A DNA stretch of 64,000 nt. Origin: JAVBQL01 sp031549085 (GTDB taxonomy: Bacteria > Spirochaetota > GWE2-31-10 > MWDO01). Below, in pieces: positions 1 to 8,308 of this stretch (position 1 is its first letter; each line of letters begins with the position of its first letter). Position numbers and translations under genes: made by a program. The DNA lies in the NCBI GenBank assembly GCA_031549085.1, contig JAVBQL010000006.1, positions 62,001 to 126,000 of the forward strand, read 5' to 3'. The notes under the pieces were generated by a model that was not told the DNA's origin, ran no database searches, and saw only the letters and a program-made list of their open reading frames with translations.

Positions 1-206
1 GAGCAAGTGGAGCTATGCAGCTTGCGGCCTCTCTATCTAACATATTATCAAAAAAGAGAAGTCCAATCTTAAATAGTGAAGGCTTATTAGAAAATCTACC
101 TTTTTTTAATAGTGAAAAGATAGATGGAGTGAGCTATTTTGTGATAGATAATTTTAGTATTGATGGAAACAACACTGTTCTAATTTTTAAAAAGTGGCAA
201 TCTTAA
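1..206 (+). CDS. beta-ketoacyl synthase, C-terminal end (partial)
   Basis: The reading frame is open from base 3 to the left edge, so this is the tail of a longer gene. The visible start ASGAMQLAASL matches the 'GASGAxxLAAxL' helix near the C-terminus of FabF-type ketoacyl-ACP synthases, and the last strand, FVIDNFSIDGNNTVLIF, lines up with the family's closing 'vNSFGFGGxNaslvl' strand, although Phe-Gly are replaced. Synthases of this kind condense acyl-ACP with malonyl-ACP in fatty acid or related lipid synthesis. Only about 67 residues are visible, so the specificity cannot be assigned. The next gene starts 3 bases downstream, which suggests one transcript. Confidence 0.6.
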   Translation, partial: ASGAMQLAASLSNILSKKRSPILNSEGLLENLPFFNSEKIDGVSYFVIDNFSIDGNNTVLIFKKWQS

Positions 207-209
207 TTT

Positions 210-1166
210 ATGAAAATAAAAAATATTTATAAAAATGTCTACTGTCTGCAGGGGGCTAGAAGCAGCAATATCTACTTTTTTGATTGTACAAAAAAGGCAA
301 TTATCGATACTGGTCATAATGATGAAAAAGAGCAAAATTATCAAGCCTTTATTGATAGTGGACTCAATTTAGATAACCTCTCTTTTATAATAAATACCCA
401 CTCACATGGCGATCACAATGGTGGAAACAGCTTTTTTAAAAGCAAGTTTCCAAATGCAAAGATAGTTGGTTCAAATGAGACTGCCTCTTTTCAAAAAAAG
501 AGGCGTTCTATAAACATAATGAAAGAGGTTGAAGATGAATTTGAGCCATATGACATAGATTGGTTTGTTAATGATGGAGATGAGATAGAGCTTGGAGAGA
601 TAACATTAAAAGTGATTAAAACTATAGGACATACAGCAGACTCTTTAGCGTTTTATGATGAAGAGAATGAGATGCTATTTTCTGGGGATCTAGTATATAA
701 TCGTGTTGTTACACAGCTTGACTACTACCAGAATCTTGGTTTATCAATAACTCAATTGAGAGAGAGCTATAAAAAAATAGTGGAGCTTAATCCAAAAGTT
801 ATCTGGACTGGTCATGGAGAACCAATAGAGAATCCAGTTGAGAATTTTAATTTTCTGTTCAAAAAATTAAATCGCTTTGAGAGAGACAACGAACTTATCC
901 TAATTAATAATATAGTCCCCACAGCAGAGTTCTATATAAATAGAAATCCGGGTTGCACAAAAAGAGAGCTTGAAAATATACTATTAACAAATCTCTTCAA
1001 ATTTAAGAATGAACCTTTTTTATTAAATTTTGATGAAGGAAATTTTAATAAAATTGTTGAAAAAGTGCTTGCATTAATGAGAGTATTAAATATATTTAGA
1101 GAGGAGAATGGACAATTTTTTCTAAATAATAGAGTTAATGAATATATAGGAATAAAGAAAAACTAA
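210..1166 (+). CDS. MBL-fold metallo-hydrolase
   Basis: A 318-residue metallo-beta-lactamase-fold hydrolase. The metal-binding motif THSHGDH lies at residues 63-69, the later ligands appear as H141 (GHTADS), D160 (FSGDL) and H202 (WTGHGEP), so the full two-metal site is present. The C-terminal ~100 residues look helical and resemble the winged-helix tail of LACTB2-like members, which include nucleases and thioesterase-type enzymes. No signal peptide is visible, so it is cytoplasmic. It begins 3 bases after the synthase tail and is followed 1 base later by a membrane protein gene. The substrate is unknown; a thioester or other ester is possible because of the neighbouring acyl synthase, but this is inference. 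Confidence 0.85.
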   Translation: MKIKNIYKNVYCLQGARSSNIYFFDCTKKAIIDTGHNDEKEQNYQAFIDSGLNLDNLSFIINTHSHGDHNGGNSFFKSKFPNAKIVGSNETASFQKKRRSINIMKEVEDEFEPYDIDWFVNDGDEIELGEITLKVIKTIGHTADSLAFYDEENEMLFSGDLVYNRVVTQLDYYQNLGLSITQLRESYKKIVELNPKVIWTGHGEPIENPVENFNFLFKKLNRFERDNELILINNIVPTAEFYINRNPGCTKRELENILLTNLFKFKNEPFLLNFDEGNFNKIVEKVLALMRVLNIFREENGQFFLNNRVNEYIGIKKN

Positions 1167-1167
1167 T

Positions 1168-1806
1168 ATGGTTGAGAGAGTTCAAGGTATTCAAAACTTG
1201 CTTATTGAAAACTTAAAATGGATGAGCTGGAATCTTGTTTTAGCTTTCATTCCTCTCATAATCGCCCTTATTGTCTTTAATATAGGGTTTTGGAAGGCAT
1301 CTCTCTTTAATAAAATAGTTGCTTTTATATTCTTTTTAGTATTCTACTTTTTTTTACCAAATGCTCCATATGTTCTAACCGATATAGTACACCTAATTAG
1401 GCAGATAAAAGATTATAGATATTTTAAAATAGACAATAATGAGATAATATTGATTCTTATTCCGCAATATATTCTATTTTTCTTTTTAGGTTTTAGTGCC
1501 TATGCACTTGCTTTTCAAAAGTTTCTACATTGGCTCTCTGAGATTGGGATCTCAAATTTAGTTTTAATGCTAATAAAGATAGTTAACCCATTTATTATGG
1601 CGATTGGAATATATTTAGGAAGGTTTTACAGATTTAATAGTTGGGATCTGATATCAAACTATGATGATATCGTAAATATAACATTAGAACAATTTAATAG
1701 AGTTGACTTCTTGATATTTCTATTTATTATTAGTATAACGATATTTGTTGGATTTGAGATTTTATCTATTTTTTATAAGTCAATTTTCAAAAAAATGTTT
1801 AAGTAG
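1168..1806 (+). CDS. DUF1361 integral membrane protein
   Basis: A 212-residue hydrophobic protein with about six predicted membrane helices (near residues 20-40, 48-66, 92-115, 122-150, 170-200). The block PNAPYVLTDIVHL at residues 64-76 is the signature of the DUF1361 family, whose function is unknown. It starts one base after the MBL hydrolase stop, so the two are very likely co-transcribed. No catalytic residues can be named. Confidence 0.8.
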   Translation: MVERVQGIQNLLIENLKWMSWNLVLAFIPLIIALIVFNIGFWKASLFNKIVAFIFFLVFYFFLPNAPYVLTDIVHLIRQIKDYRYFKIDNNEIILILIPQYILFFFLGFSAYALAFQKFLHWLSEIGISNLVLMLIKIVNPFIMAIGIYLGRFYRFNSWDLISNYDDIVNITLEQFNRVDFLIFLFIISITIFVGFEILSIFYKSIFKKMFK

Positions 1807-1842
1807 TTTTTAACTTAAGCTATTTTTATGGAGGGTACTATT

Positions 1843-2217
1843 TTGGCTAATGATATGTTTAATGATGAGACTGGTGTATTTTCATTAAAAGATGATAACG
1901 TAACAAAAAAAGAGGCAAACATAAATGCAAAGACTAGCATTCCTCGTCTCGAAGTTGGTGGACAGTCAAAAAATTTATCCAATAAAAACTTTGGCATAGG
2001 AAGGGACAAATCCAACCAGCTTATAATTGCGGATTCAAAAGTATCAAGGTTTCATGCCATAGTCTCATTTGAAAATGGAGAGGCATATATCAAAGATACA
2101 AATAGCTCCAATGGTACTTTTGTTAATGATGTAAAAATTAATGAGAATGTTAAGCATAAGCTTAAAAATGGTGATAAAATTAAACTTGGAACAACAGTAA
2201 TTACTTTTTTTAGATAG
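1843..2217 (+). CDS. FHA domain protein
   Basis: A roughly 124-residue cytoplasmic protein made of a 35-residue acidic, Lys-rich N-terminus followed by one forkhead-associated domain, which binds phosphothreonine peptides. The conserved contacts are visible: GRD near residue 53, SRFH near 68-71 and NSSNGTFVN near 87-95. An in-frame ATG exists at 1828, but a GGAGGG ribosome site at 1829-1834 sits directly on it and is ideally spaced 8 bases before the TTG at 1843, so TTG is preferred. It lies 21 bases after the DUF1361 gene. It probably docks onto a Ser/Thr-phosphorylated partner; no such kinase is in this window. Confidence 0.85.
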   Translation: MANDMFNDETGVFSLKDDNVTKKEANINAKTSIPRLEVGGQSKNLSNKNFGIGRDKSNQLIIADSKVSRFHAIVSFENGEAYIKDTNSSNGTFVNDVKINENVKHKLKNGDKIKLGTTVITFFR

Positions 2218-2274
2218 AAAATATTATCTAATATACTAACTTATTTTTTAATAATAAAAAAAAGGTCTATATTA

Positions 2275-2303
2275 TTGATTTTTTTTCATTATTATATTAT
2301 AAA
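2275..2303 (+). promoter_or_regulatory. sigma70-type promoter
   Basis: TTGATT at 2275-2280 and TATAAA at 2298-2303 are separated by exactly 17 bases. It lies 48 bases upstream of the dehydrogenase start and would open a new transcription unit after the FHA gene. Confidence 0.5.
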
Positions 2304-2350
2304 AGTTTTAATAGATAGTTGCTTTTAAGGTTTTTTGATAAGGATATTTG

Positions 2351-3421
2351 ATGTTAAAGATAGCTGTTATACCTGGAGATGGTACTGGACCTGAAGTTGT
2401 AGCTGAAGGTAAAAAGGTTTTAAATGCTGCATGTGCAAAAAATAATATAAAGATAGAGTTTCACGAGTTTGATTTTGGTGGAGATAGATATTTGAGAACT
2501 GGTGAAACTATAGATAAGTCTGGACTTAATGATCTGAAGAATTTTGATGCGATATATCTTGGTGCTATAGGCCACCCCGATGTAAAGCCCGGCATACTTG
2601 AGCAGGGGATTCTTCTCAATATGAGATTTTTCTTCGATCAATATATAAATATGAGACCTGTAAAGTTGTTTGAAAATGTTCCATGTCCATTGGTTGGAAA
2701 GACCCCGAAGGATATAGATTTTGTTGTTATACGTGAAAATACTGGCGGTATATATACAGGACATGGCGGAGTCACCCGTAAAGGTACACCTGAAGAGATT
2801 GCAAGTCAAGTAATGATCTATGATAGAAAGACTGTTGACAGGGCATTAAAGTTTGCCTTTGATTTGAAAAGAGCAAGAAACTCTGTGAGTATCTCATCTA
2901 ACAACAAGCCAATGCACTTAGTTCATAAGAGAAATGTTTTAACATATTGTGGTGATCTCTGGTTTAGTGCCTATGAAGAGATGGGAAAAGAGAAATATTC
3001 TGATATCCCTCGTGACTACCAGCATATAGATGCTGCTGTAATGTGGCTTGTTAAAAATCCTGAGTGGTTTGATGTGATTGTTATTGAGAACCTCTTTGGT
3101 GATATTCTAACAGATTTAGGAGCTATGATTCAAGGCGGAATGGGTGTTGCTGCAGGTGGGAACATAAATCCAAATGGAATCAGTATGTTTGAGCCAATTG
3201 GAGGCTCTGCTCCAAAGTATAAAGGACAAAATATTATAAATCCAATAGCCTCTATTTTAGCGGCCTCTATGATGATGGATGTTTTAGGTGAAAAGAAGAT
3301 TGCTCTTGATATTGAAAAAAGTGTTAAAGAAGTTATAAAGAAGATGAAGTCAATGAATGCTGGAAATATGGGTTTTTCTACTTCCGAAATAGGAGATATG
3401 GTAGCAAATCTCTGTTCTTAA
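2351..3421 (+). CDS. leuB: isocitrate/isopropylmalate dehydrogenase family protein
   Basis: A 356-residue NAD-dependent beta-decarboxylating dehydrogenase. The family start IPGDGTGPEV is at residues 7-16, the catalytic Tyr in ENTGGIY is Y135, the catalytic Lys in HKRN is K193, and metal-binding Asp residues are in LFGDILTD (D251, D255). The NAD-site loop GGSAPKYKG replaces the usual HGSAPDIAG. LeuB, which oxidises 3-isopropylmalate in leucine synthesis, is the best guess, but no leuA, leuC or leuD is nearby, so tartrate, homoisocitrate or another malate-like substrate is possible. A TTG at 2348 is in frame, but the ATG at 2351 has better spacing (7 bases) from AGG at 2341-2343. Confidence 0.75.
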   Translation: MLKIAVIPGDGTGPEVVAEGKKVLNAACAKNNIKIEFHEFDFGGDRYLRTGETIDKSGLNDLKNFDAIYLGAIGHPDVKPGILEQGILLNMRFFFDQYINMRPVKLFENVPCPLVGKTPKDIDFVVIRENTGGIYTGHGGVTRKGTPEEIASQVMIYDRKTVDRALKFAFDLKRARNSVSISSNNKPMHLVHKRNVLTYCGDLWFSAYEEMGKEKYSDIPRDYQHIDAAVMWLVKNPEWFDVIVIENLFGDILTDLGAMIQGGMGVAAGGNINPNGISMFEPIGGSAPKYKGQNIINPIASILAASMMMDVLGEKKIALDIEKSVKEVIKKMKSMNAGNMGFSTSEIGDMVANLCS

Positions 3422-3450
3422 ATTAAAAAATAGTCTTTAAGGAGTCCATT

Positions 3451-4371
3451 TTGTCAAATGTTGAGAAACTTACTTTAAGAGAATTAGAAGCTAAAATAAG
3501 AGCTGGAGGTACATACAGACTATTTAGACCATTTATGTTTAATGGTCAGATTCTATTCAATATAGAGAAGATATTAACAGAAAAAGATGTACAACGTCTT
3601 GATGGCAAAGTATTTGGACCAATTGAGGTTGTTCCTGCAGTAGAACACAATAGTGATAATGAATCAAGAAACACAATTATTGAAGCGTGTATAAAGATAT
3701 TGAAGACTGATCCTCTCTTTCATGTTGATGATATTCACCATCTTGAGTTTAAGAAGAGAAAAGAGTGTGAAAAGCTCTTTGATGGTATTATTAATGGTAA
3801 CCTCCATCTTGCCGAAAAATTAGATGATATCTATAATTTTTCTAAAAAGTTATTTGAGCATAGTGTTAGAGTTGCAATTCTCTCTGTTGTTATGGATTTG
3901 GGAATGCAGGAGAAAAAAAAGGCTCATAATGCTCTAAGAAGTGAAGAGGTTCTAACAGGTGCTTTGCTGCATGATATAGCATTTCTCTCTTTTCCAGAGA
4001 GTATGGTTGAGAAGAGAAGATTTGAATATAACAGCAGTGAGAAGGCTCTCTATATGACATATCCTGAGGTTGGAAAAAAGATGGTCTCTGAGATGGGTAA
4101 TGCAATAAGAGCTAAATCAGTTGATATTGTCTATCAACATCAAGAGAGACTGCAAGGGAATGGTTTCCCTCAAAAATTAAAAGGAAACAAGATAGAGGAG
4201 CTTGCACTTATTGTTGGTTTTGCAGATGAATTTGAATTGATGGTTTCAAAAGAGTCTGTTGATCACCAAAAGTCTGTTTCTGAAATCATGAGTAGGTTCT
4301 CTATTTATGGAAGAATAATTGGAACAGAGATTGTTGACTCATTCTATACTTGGTTTAGATATTTAAGATAA
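3451..4371 (+). CDS. HD-GYP-type domain protein
   Basis: A 306-residue cytoplasmic protein. The first ~130 residues have no recognised domain. Residues ~135-300 form an HD-GYP-like phosphohydrolase domain: H137, the HD pair at 174-175, H230 and E232, followed by GNGFP (236-240) in place of the classic GYP loop. HD-GYP proteins usually hydrolyse cyclic-di-GMP; the Tyr-to-Phe change is tolerated in some members, so activity is likely but not certain. It starts with TTG behind AAGGAG and lies 29 bases after the dehydrogenase, so the genes are probably co-transcribed with the bactofilin gene that follows. Confidence 0.75.
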   Translation: MSNVEKLTLRELEAKIRAGGTYRLFRPFMFNGQILFNIEKILTEKDVQRLDGKVFGPIEVVPAVEHNSDNESRNTIIEACIKILKTDPLFHVDDIHHLEFKKRKECEKLFDGIINGNLHLAEKLDDIYNFSKKLFEHSVRVAILSVVMDLGMQEKKKAHNALRSEEVLTGALLHDIAFLSFPESMVEKRRFEYNSSEKALYMTYPEVGKKMVSEMGNAIRAKSVDIVYQHQERLQGNGFPQKLKGNKIEELALIVGFADEFELMVSKESVDHQKSVSEIMSRFSIYGRIIGTEIVDSFYTWFRYLR

Positions 4372-4391
4372 TTTGATTAAGTGAGATATGT

Positions 4392-4904
4392 ATGATTTTT
4401 GATGATTTTAGTAAAATAGATGAAGATCTTTTTGATACAATTCTAGATGAGGATTTTCAATTTGAAGGTGTATTAAAAAATAGCACCTCTTTAATTATAA
4501 AGGGACGTATAACCGGAAAAATAGAGTCAGAGAATCTTCTTATATTGGGACCAAATGCACTTATACAAGGTGATATTTATACTAAAAATCTTCAATGTTT
4601 TGGTAAAGTCGATGGAAATATATATGTAGAAGAGGAAGCCTATTTTTATATAAAATCAGAGGTAAATGGGAATATTACTACCAATTTAATTACAGTTGAA
4701 AAGGGATCTATTATAAATGGATTTATAAAAATGAATAAAAAGAGCTCTTCTACAGATGATCCAAAGATGAATAGAGAACCAAATAGGAAAGAAAATTTTC
4801 CTGAAGACTTTTATAGTGATAAAAATGGCTCTGTTAAGAGTAGACCAATTGATGGCAGTGGAGTTAATAATAGCTTAAAAGTTGGTGAGAAAGAGAGTCT
4901 TTAG
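4392..4904 (+). CDS. bactofilin (polymer-forming cytoskeletal protein)
   Basis: A 170-residue protein. Residues ~20-115 consist of short repeated strands rich in Gly and Ile/Leu (GRITGKIES, NALIQGDIY, GKVDGNIY, SEVNGNITT), the right-handed beta-helix of bactofilins. The acidic N-terminus and the Ser/Asn/Lys-rich tail (115-170) are typical disordered ends. Bactofilins assemble into filaments without nucleotide and help set cell shape; in helical bacteria such as Leptospira they affect helix pitch. It lies 20 bases after the HD-GYP gene. No membrane segment is seen. Confidence 0.85.
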   Translation: MIFDDFSKIDEDLFDTILDEDFQFEGVLKNSTSLIIKGRITGKIESENLLILGPNALIQGDIYTKNLQCFGKVDGNIYVEEEAYFYIKSEVNGNITTNLITVEKGSIINGFIKMNKKSSSTDDPKMNREPNRKENFPEDFYSDKNGSVKSRPIDGSGVNNSLKVGEKESL

Positions 4905-4911
4905 ATATAAT
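4882..4911 (+). promoter_or_regulatory. possible promoter for the TPR gene
   Basis: TTGGTG at 4882-4887 and TATAAT at 4906-4911 with 18 bases between them, overlapping the end of the bactofilin gene. It would start transcription about 60 bases before the TPR protein start. Confidence 0.4.
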
Positions 4912-4977
4912 ATAATAGAGTTTAATTTTGTTGTTTAGGCAAGTTTTAGACTTTCAAGGGATAAAGGGGGCGTTTTT

Positions 4978-5622
4978 ATGAATAGGGTTGTTTTCGTTTT
5001 CTGTTTTTTATTTTTATATATTGGGTTGAGTGCTCAAACAAATACTACTCCACAAACAGCTCGTGAACTATATTATGCGGGCAAATATAATGAAGCTATA
5101 ACATTAGCAGAGACTCAAAGAAGAGCTAATCCAGAGAATATTGATAACTATATAGTAATGGGCTGGTGTTACAGCAGACTTGGTGACTATAGAAACATGG
5201 TAACTATAACTCAACAGGGCTTGAGAATTCAAGGTGCAAATATTTGGCTCTTAATAAATCAGATAGAGGCCTATTTCTATCTAAAAGATTATAATAGTGT
5301 TGTTGTTGCTTGTGAAAGATATTTCAAATATAGGGGAAACTCAACAGATAAATATCTCCCTGTTGCATACTACAATTTGGGACTATCTTTCTACTATATG
5401 AGGGCCTACTATAAGGCAGATATAACTCTCTCTGCAGCAAATAGTGTCTCTCCTAGAGACTATAAAAATGTTATTTTATTGGCTGAAATAAAAGAGGCAC
5501 TGGCTGATTATAAAAAGTCAGCAGAATTTTTTACTATCGCAAAAGAGATCCAGCCAGCATCAACAAGAGCCATTGATGGTTTAGCACGTGTTACTGAAAA
5601 GTTATCGAGTGAACCTAAATAG
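4978..5622 (+). CDS. secreted tetratricopeptide-repeat protein
   Basis: A 214-residue protein with an N-terminal signal peptide (residues ~1-19, hydrophobic core VVFVFCFLFLYIGL, cleavage probably after SAQ). The rest is made of TPR units, for example around residues 27-60 (ARELYYAGKYNEAI), 61-95, 130-165 and 167-200. TPR proteins are scaffolds for protein complexes; this one acts in the periplasm or envelope. A strong ribosome site (AAAGGGGG) precedes the ATG. Its end overlaps the start of mtaB. No specific partner can be named. Confidence 0.8.
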   Translation: MNRVVFVFCFLFLYIGLSAQTNTTPQTARELYYAGKYNEAITLAETQRRANPENIDNYIVMGWCYSRLGDYRNMVTITQQGLRIQGANIWLLINQIEAYFYLKDYNSVVVACERYFKYRGNSTDKYLPVAYYNLGLSFYYMRAYYKADITLSAANSVSPRDYKNVILLAEIKEALADYKKSAEFFTIAKEIQPASTRAIDGLARVTEKLSSEPK

Positions 5623-6907
5623 TTTTTTTATTGCTACTTTTGGATGTAAAGTCAATATATATGAATCTGAATCAATTACTAATCTACTCTTAAATGGTGG
5701 TTTTCAAGAGTTATCCGCCTATAATCAAGCAGATATAGTTGTTGTTAATAGTTGCTCTGTCACAGCAAAAGCGGTGGCAAAGTGTCGTAATTTTATAAAC
5801 AGAGTTCACAAATCAAATCAAAATATAATAATTATTCTCTCTGGTTGTGTTGTTGATACAATATCAGAAGATATTTTAAGAGATACTTATAGTAATGTAT
5901 CAATATTTCTAAAGAACAGAGATAAAGACAAAATATTAGAATCAATAAATAATTATATAGATAGCAAAAGAGGAGAAAAGCTCTTTTTTGCATCTGATAT
6001 TGATGGTTGTTTTAATTTTTCTGTTGATAATTTTATTGAACACTCTAGGGCATTTGTCAAAATTCAAGATGGCTGCAATAATTTCTGCTCATATTGTATC
6101 ATTCCATATGCAAGAGGGAGAGTTCGAAGCCGTGATTATAGGGAGATAATAGATGAGATTGATAGGCTCTCTAAAAATGGTTTTAATGAGATGGTTATAA
6201 CTGGTATAAATATAGGTACATATAACTTTGAAGATATCTCTTTTTCAAATCTTTTAACCATTTTAGTCAAACAATTCAAAAACATAAGATTTCGAATAAG
6301 CTCAATTGAACCTCAATATATTGATAATGACTTTTTAAACCTATTAAAAGAGAACAAAAATATTTGCAGCCATCTTCATATCCCGCTTCAAAATGGCTCT
6401 GATAAGATATTAAAGCTTATGAACAGACACTACTCAAAAAGTGAATACCTAAAAAAGATAGATGATATTAGAAAAATAGGAGAGGATATCTTTCTATCAA
6501 CAGATCTTATTTTGGGTTTTCCAAATGAGAGTGAATATGATTTTAATGAGACTCTCTCTTTTGTGACACAAATTGAGTTCTCTTTTATTCATCTTTTTGG
6601 CTACTCTCCAAGAGAGGGGACAAGAGCAATTGATATCACCCCTAAAGTCCCAGAGAGAGTTAGAGATGAGAGGGTAGAGATCGTTAATAGAGTAGTAAAA
6701 GAGCACAATTTAAAATATAGAGAAAAATTTGTTGGCAAATATTTAGAAGTTATAATAGAGAAAAAAAGTGGCACACACTACACCGCTAAATCTGATAACT
6801 ACATAGATTTTGTGATAGACACAAGAGAGAAGCTTCTGCAGAAAAAAGTATATAGGGTAAAGTTTGATAAAATTGAAAATGATATAAATTATGGAGTGAT
6901 TGAATAG
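5609..6907 (+). CDS. mtaB: tRNA t6A37 methylthiotransferase
   Basis: A 432-residue radical SAM enzyme that adds a methylthio group to t6A37 of tRNAs reading ANN codons. The N-terminal UPF0004 domain has cluster ligands C13, C49 and C80, the radical SAM motif CNNFCSYC gives C156, C160 and C163, and the last ~60 residues form a TRAM-like RNA-binding domain. TFGCKVN and the loop RVRSR are typical of MtaB rather than MiaB or RimO. The frame is open from a GTG at 5588, but the GTG at 5609 gives an N-terminus of the usual length and a smaller overlap (14 bases) with the TPR gene; no clear ribosome site decides between them. Confidence 0.88.
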   Translation: MNLNSFFIATFGCKVNIYESESITNLLLNGGFQELSAYNQADIVVVNSCSVTAKAVAKCRNFINRVHKSNQNIIIILSGCVVDTISEDILRDTYSNVSIFLKNRDKDKILESINNYIDSKRGEKLFFASDIDGCFNFSVDNFIEHSRAFVKIQDGCNNFCSYCIIPYARGRVRSRDYREIIDEIDRLSKNGFNEMVITGINIGTYNFEDISFSNLLTILVKQFKNIRFRISSIEPQYIDNDFLNLLKENKNICSHLHIPLQNGSDKILKLMNRHYSKSEYLKKIDDIRKIGEDIFLSTDLILGFPNESEYDFNETLSFVTQIEFSFIHLFGYSPREGTRAIDITPKVPERVRDERVEIVNRVVKEHNLKYREKFVGKYLEVIIEKKSGTHYTAKSDNYIDFVIDTREKLLQKKVYRVKFDKIENDINYGVIE

Positions 6908-6974
6908 CTTTTCTTTATCTCTTCCAAAACTATTAAATCAAAAAAATAGTAATTTTTTATACTAAAAATTAAAC

Positions 6975-6990
6975 AGAAAGAACGTGGCAT
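6975..6990 (+). repeat. dispersed AAGRACGTGGC repeat, copy 1
   Basis: AAAGAACGTGGCA matches the core of a short element found in at least five other gaps (9640, 11345, 40626, 43749, 58713). This copy is degraded outside the core. It sits just upstream of the ACT-gene promoter. Confidence 0.4.
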
Positions 6991-7005
6991 CTTAAGAAAA
7001 CCCAT

Positions 7006-7034
7006 TTGACATTTTTTTTTTTTTATATTATGAT
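7006..7034 (+). promoter_or_regulatory. strong promoter with a T13 spacer tract
   Basis: A perfect TTGACA at 7006-7011 is followed 17 bases later by TATGAT at 7029-7034. Thirteen of the 17 spacer bases (7012-7024) are a single run of T. Slippage in that run would change the -35/-10 spacing. It drives the ACT-queF-radical SAM operon. Confidence 0.65.
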
Positions 7035-7070
7035 ATAAATGTTCATATATGGATAGTAAAAGAGGTACTT

Positions 7071-7514
7071 ATGGTTGTAAGGATATCTGTTTTTTTGGAA
7101 GATAAGCCAGGTAGATTTGAGAGAGTAACTAAGCTTCTTTTTGATGCTGATGTAGATATTAGAGGGTTCACAATTTCGCAGATGAGTGATAGCGGCATAT
7201 TAAAATTGCTGGTTGATAAGCCAGCGGTAGCCTATGACGTTTTGTATAATGATGGATTTACCGTTACAAAAATATATATGATTGCTGCTAAAATCTCTGA
7301 TGAGAAGGGCGCTCTGCACAATTTAGTGCAAATCTTATCTAAAAACAATATAAATATTAATGATTGTTATGGAATTTCATCAGGCAACAGAGATAACAAA
7401 TATGCGGTTATTTTATTGGAGATAGATCAATCATTGTATAGTGAGGCAGAGAAGATTCTAAAAGATAATGGTATTGATGTTCTTAATGAAGATGAGGTTA
7501 TAAATCTTAAGTAA
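7071..7514 (+). CDS. tandem ACT-domain protein
   Basis: A 147-residue protein composed of two ACT domains: residues ~1-68 (begins VRISVFLEDKPGRFERV) and ~70-145 (IAAKISDEKGALHNLVQIL). ACT domains bind amino acids or similar small ligands and usually act as regulators. No catalytic domain is fused, as in stand-alone tandem ACT proteins of clostridia and spirochaetes that are thought to sense amino acids. A GAGG ribosome site precedes the ATG. Its stop overlaps the queF start by one base (TAATG), so the two are translationally coupled. The ligand cannot be deduced. Confidence 0.8.
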   Translation: MVVRISVFLEDKPGRFERVTKLLFDADVDIRGFTISQMSDSGILKLLVDKPAVAYDVLYNDGFTVTKIYMIAAKISDEKGALHNLVQILSKNNININDCYGISSGNRDNKYAVILLEIDQSLYSEAEKILKDNGIDVLNEDEVINLK

Positions 7515-8305
7515 TGAATGAAAACCCATTAGGGAAAAAGATCCCATTTTCTAATAATTATAATAAGGATTTACTTTTTTTTATACCACGTAAAAAGATA
7601 GAGCTATCAAAAATGAGCGGATATGATCTTTGGAACTGCTATGAGTTTAGCTATCTTGACTCCTATGGGAAGCCAATTAATAGGCGTTTAAAATTGATAT
7701 ATAGCTCCTCTTCACCAAACATTGTTGAATCAAAATCATTAAAATTATATTTAGCCTCATTCTCTATGAGTAGGTTTGATAGTGAGCCAATAGAGATAAT
7801 AAAAAGCGACCTTAAAAATGGTTTGAAGTCTGATGTTGATATCACTATGTATGATTGTTTTGATCCCATTATATATACAAATATAAAAAAAGATAGTTTT
7901 ATTGATGATATAAAAGTAGATATAGATGAGTATGATTTGAATCCTCTCCTATTAAAAGTTGTTTCAAATGGTTTTGATGAGACTGATGAGATTTATTCGA
8001 ATCTATTAAAAACAAATTGTCCGATAACTGGTCAGCCAGATTGGGCGACACTCTACATATCATATAAATCAAAAAATAGAATTGATAAGATAAGTTTGAT
8101 AAAGTATATTATCTCTTTCCGCAATCATGATGATTATCATGAGACGTGCTCAGAAAAAATATTTAGTGATTTATATAGTATATTAAAGCCAGAGTGGCTT
8201 GTTGTTAAGACCTATTTTACTCGCAGAGGCGGTATAGAGATAAATCCACACCGTTTTTATGGAATAGAGCTAGAGTATAGCGATTTGCATTTTTGGAGGC
8301 AATAA
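7514..8305 (+). CDS. queF: 7-cyano-7-deazaguanine reductase
   Basis: A 263-residue NADPH-dependent reductase that converts preQ0 to preQ1 in queuosine synthesis. It is the long two-domain type: the N-terminal domain has the ESKSLKLYL motif (72-80), and the C-terminal domain has the catalytic Cys169 (TNCPITGQPDW) with Asp176, then FRNHDDYHETC (203-212) and FTRRGGIEINPHR near the end. It is slightly shorter than the E. coli enzyme (282). It overlaps the ACT gene by one base and is followed 3 bases later by a radical SAM gene. No other queuosine genes are in the window. Confidence 0.93.
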   Translation: MNENPLGKKIPFSNNYNKDLLFFIPRKKIELSKMSGYDLWNCYEFSYLDSYGKPINRRLKLIYSSSSPNIVESKSLKLYLASFSMSRFDSEPIEIIKSDLKNGLKSDVDITMYDCFDPIIYTNIKKDSFIDDIKVDIDEYDLNPLLLKVVSNGFDETDEIYSNLLKTNCPITGQPDWATLYISYKSKNRIDKISLIKYIISFRNHDDYHETCSEKIFSDLYSILKPEWLVVKTYFTRRGGIEINPHRFYGIELEYSDLHFWRQ

Positions 8306-8308
8306 TAA

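Noticed and set aside
2420..2809. 129-codon open frame on the minus strand
   Set aside because: It lies wholly inside the isopropylmalate-dehydrogenase-like gene, has no ribosome site and an unnatural composition; it is a shadow of the real gene.
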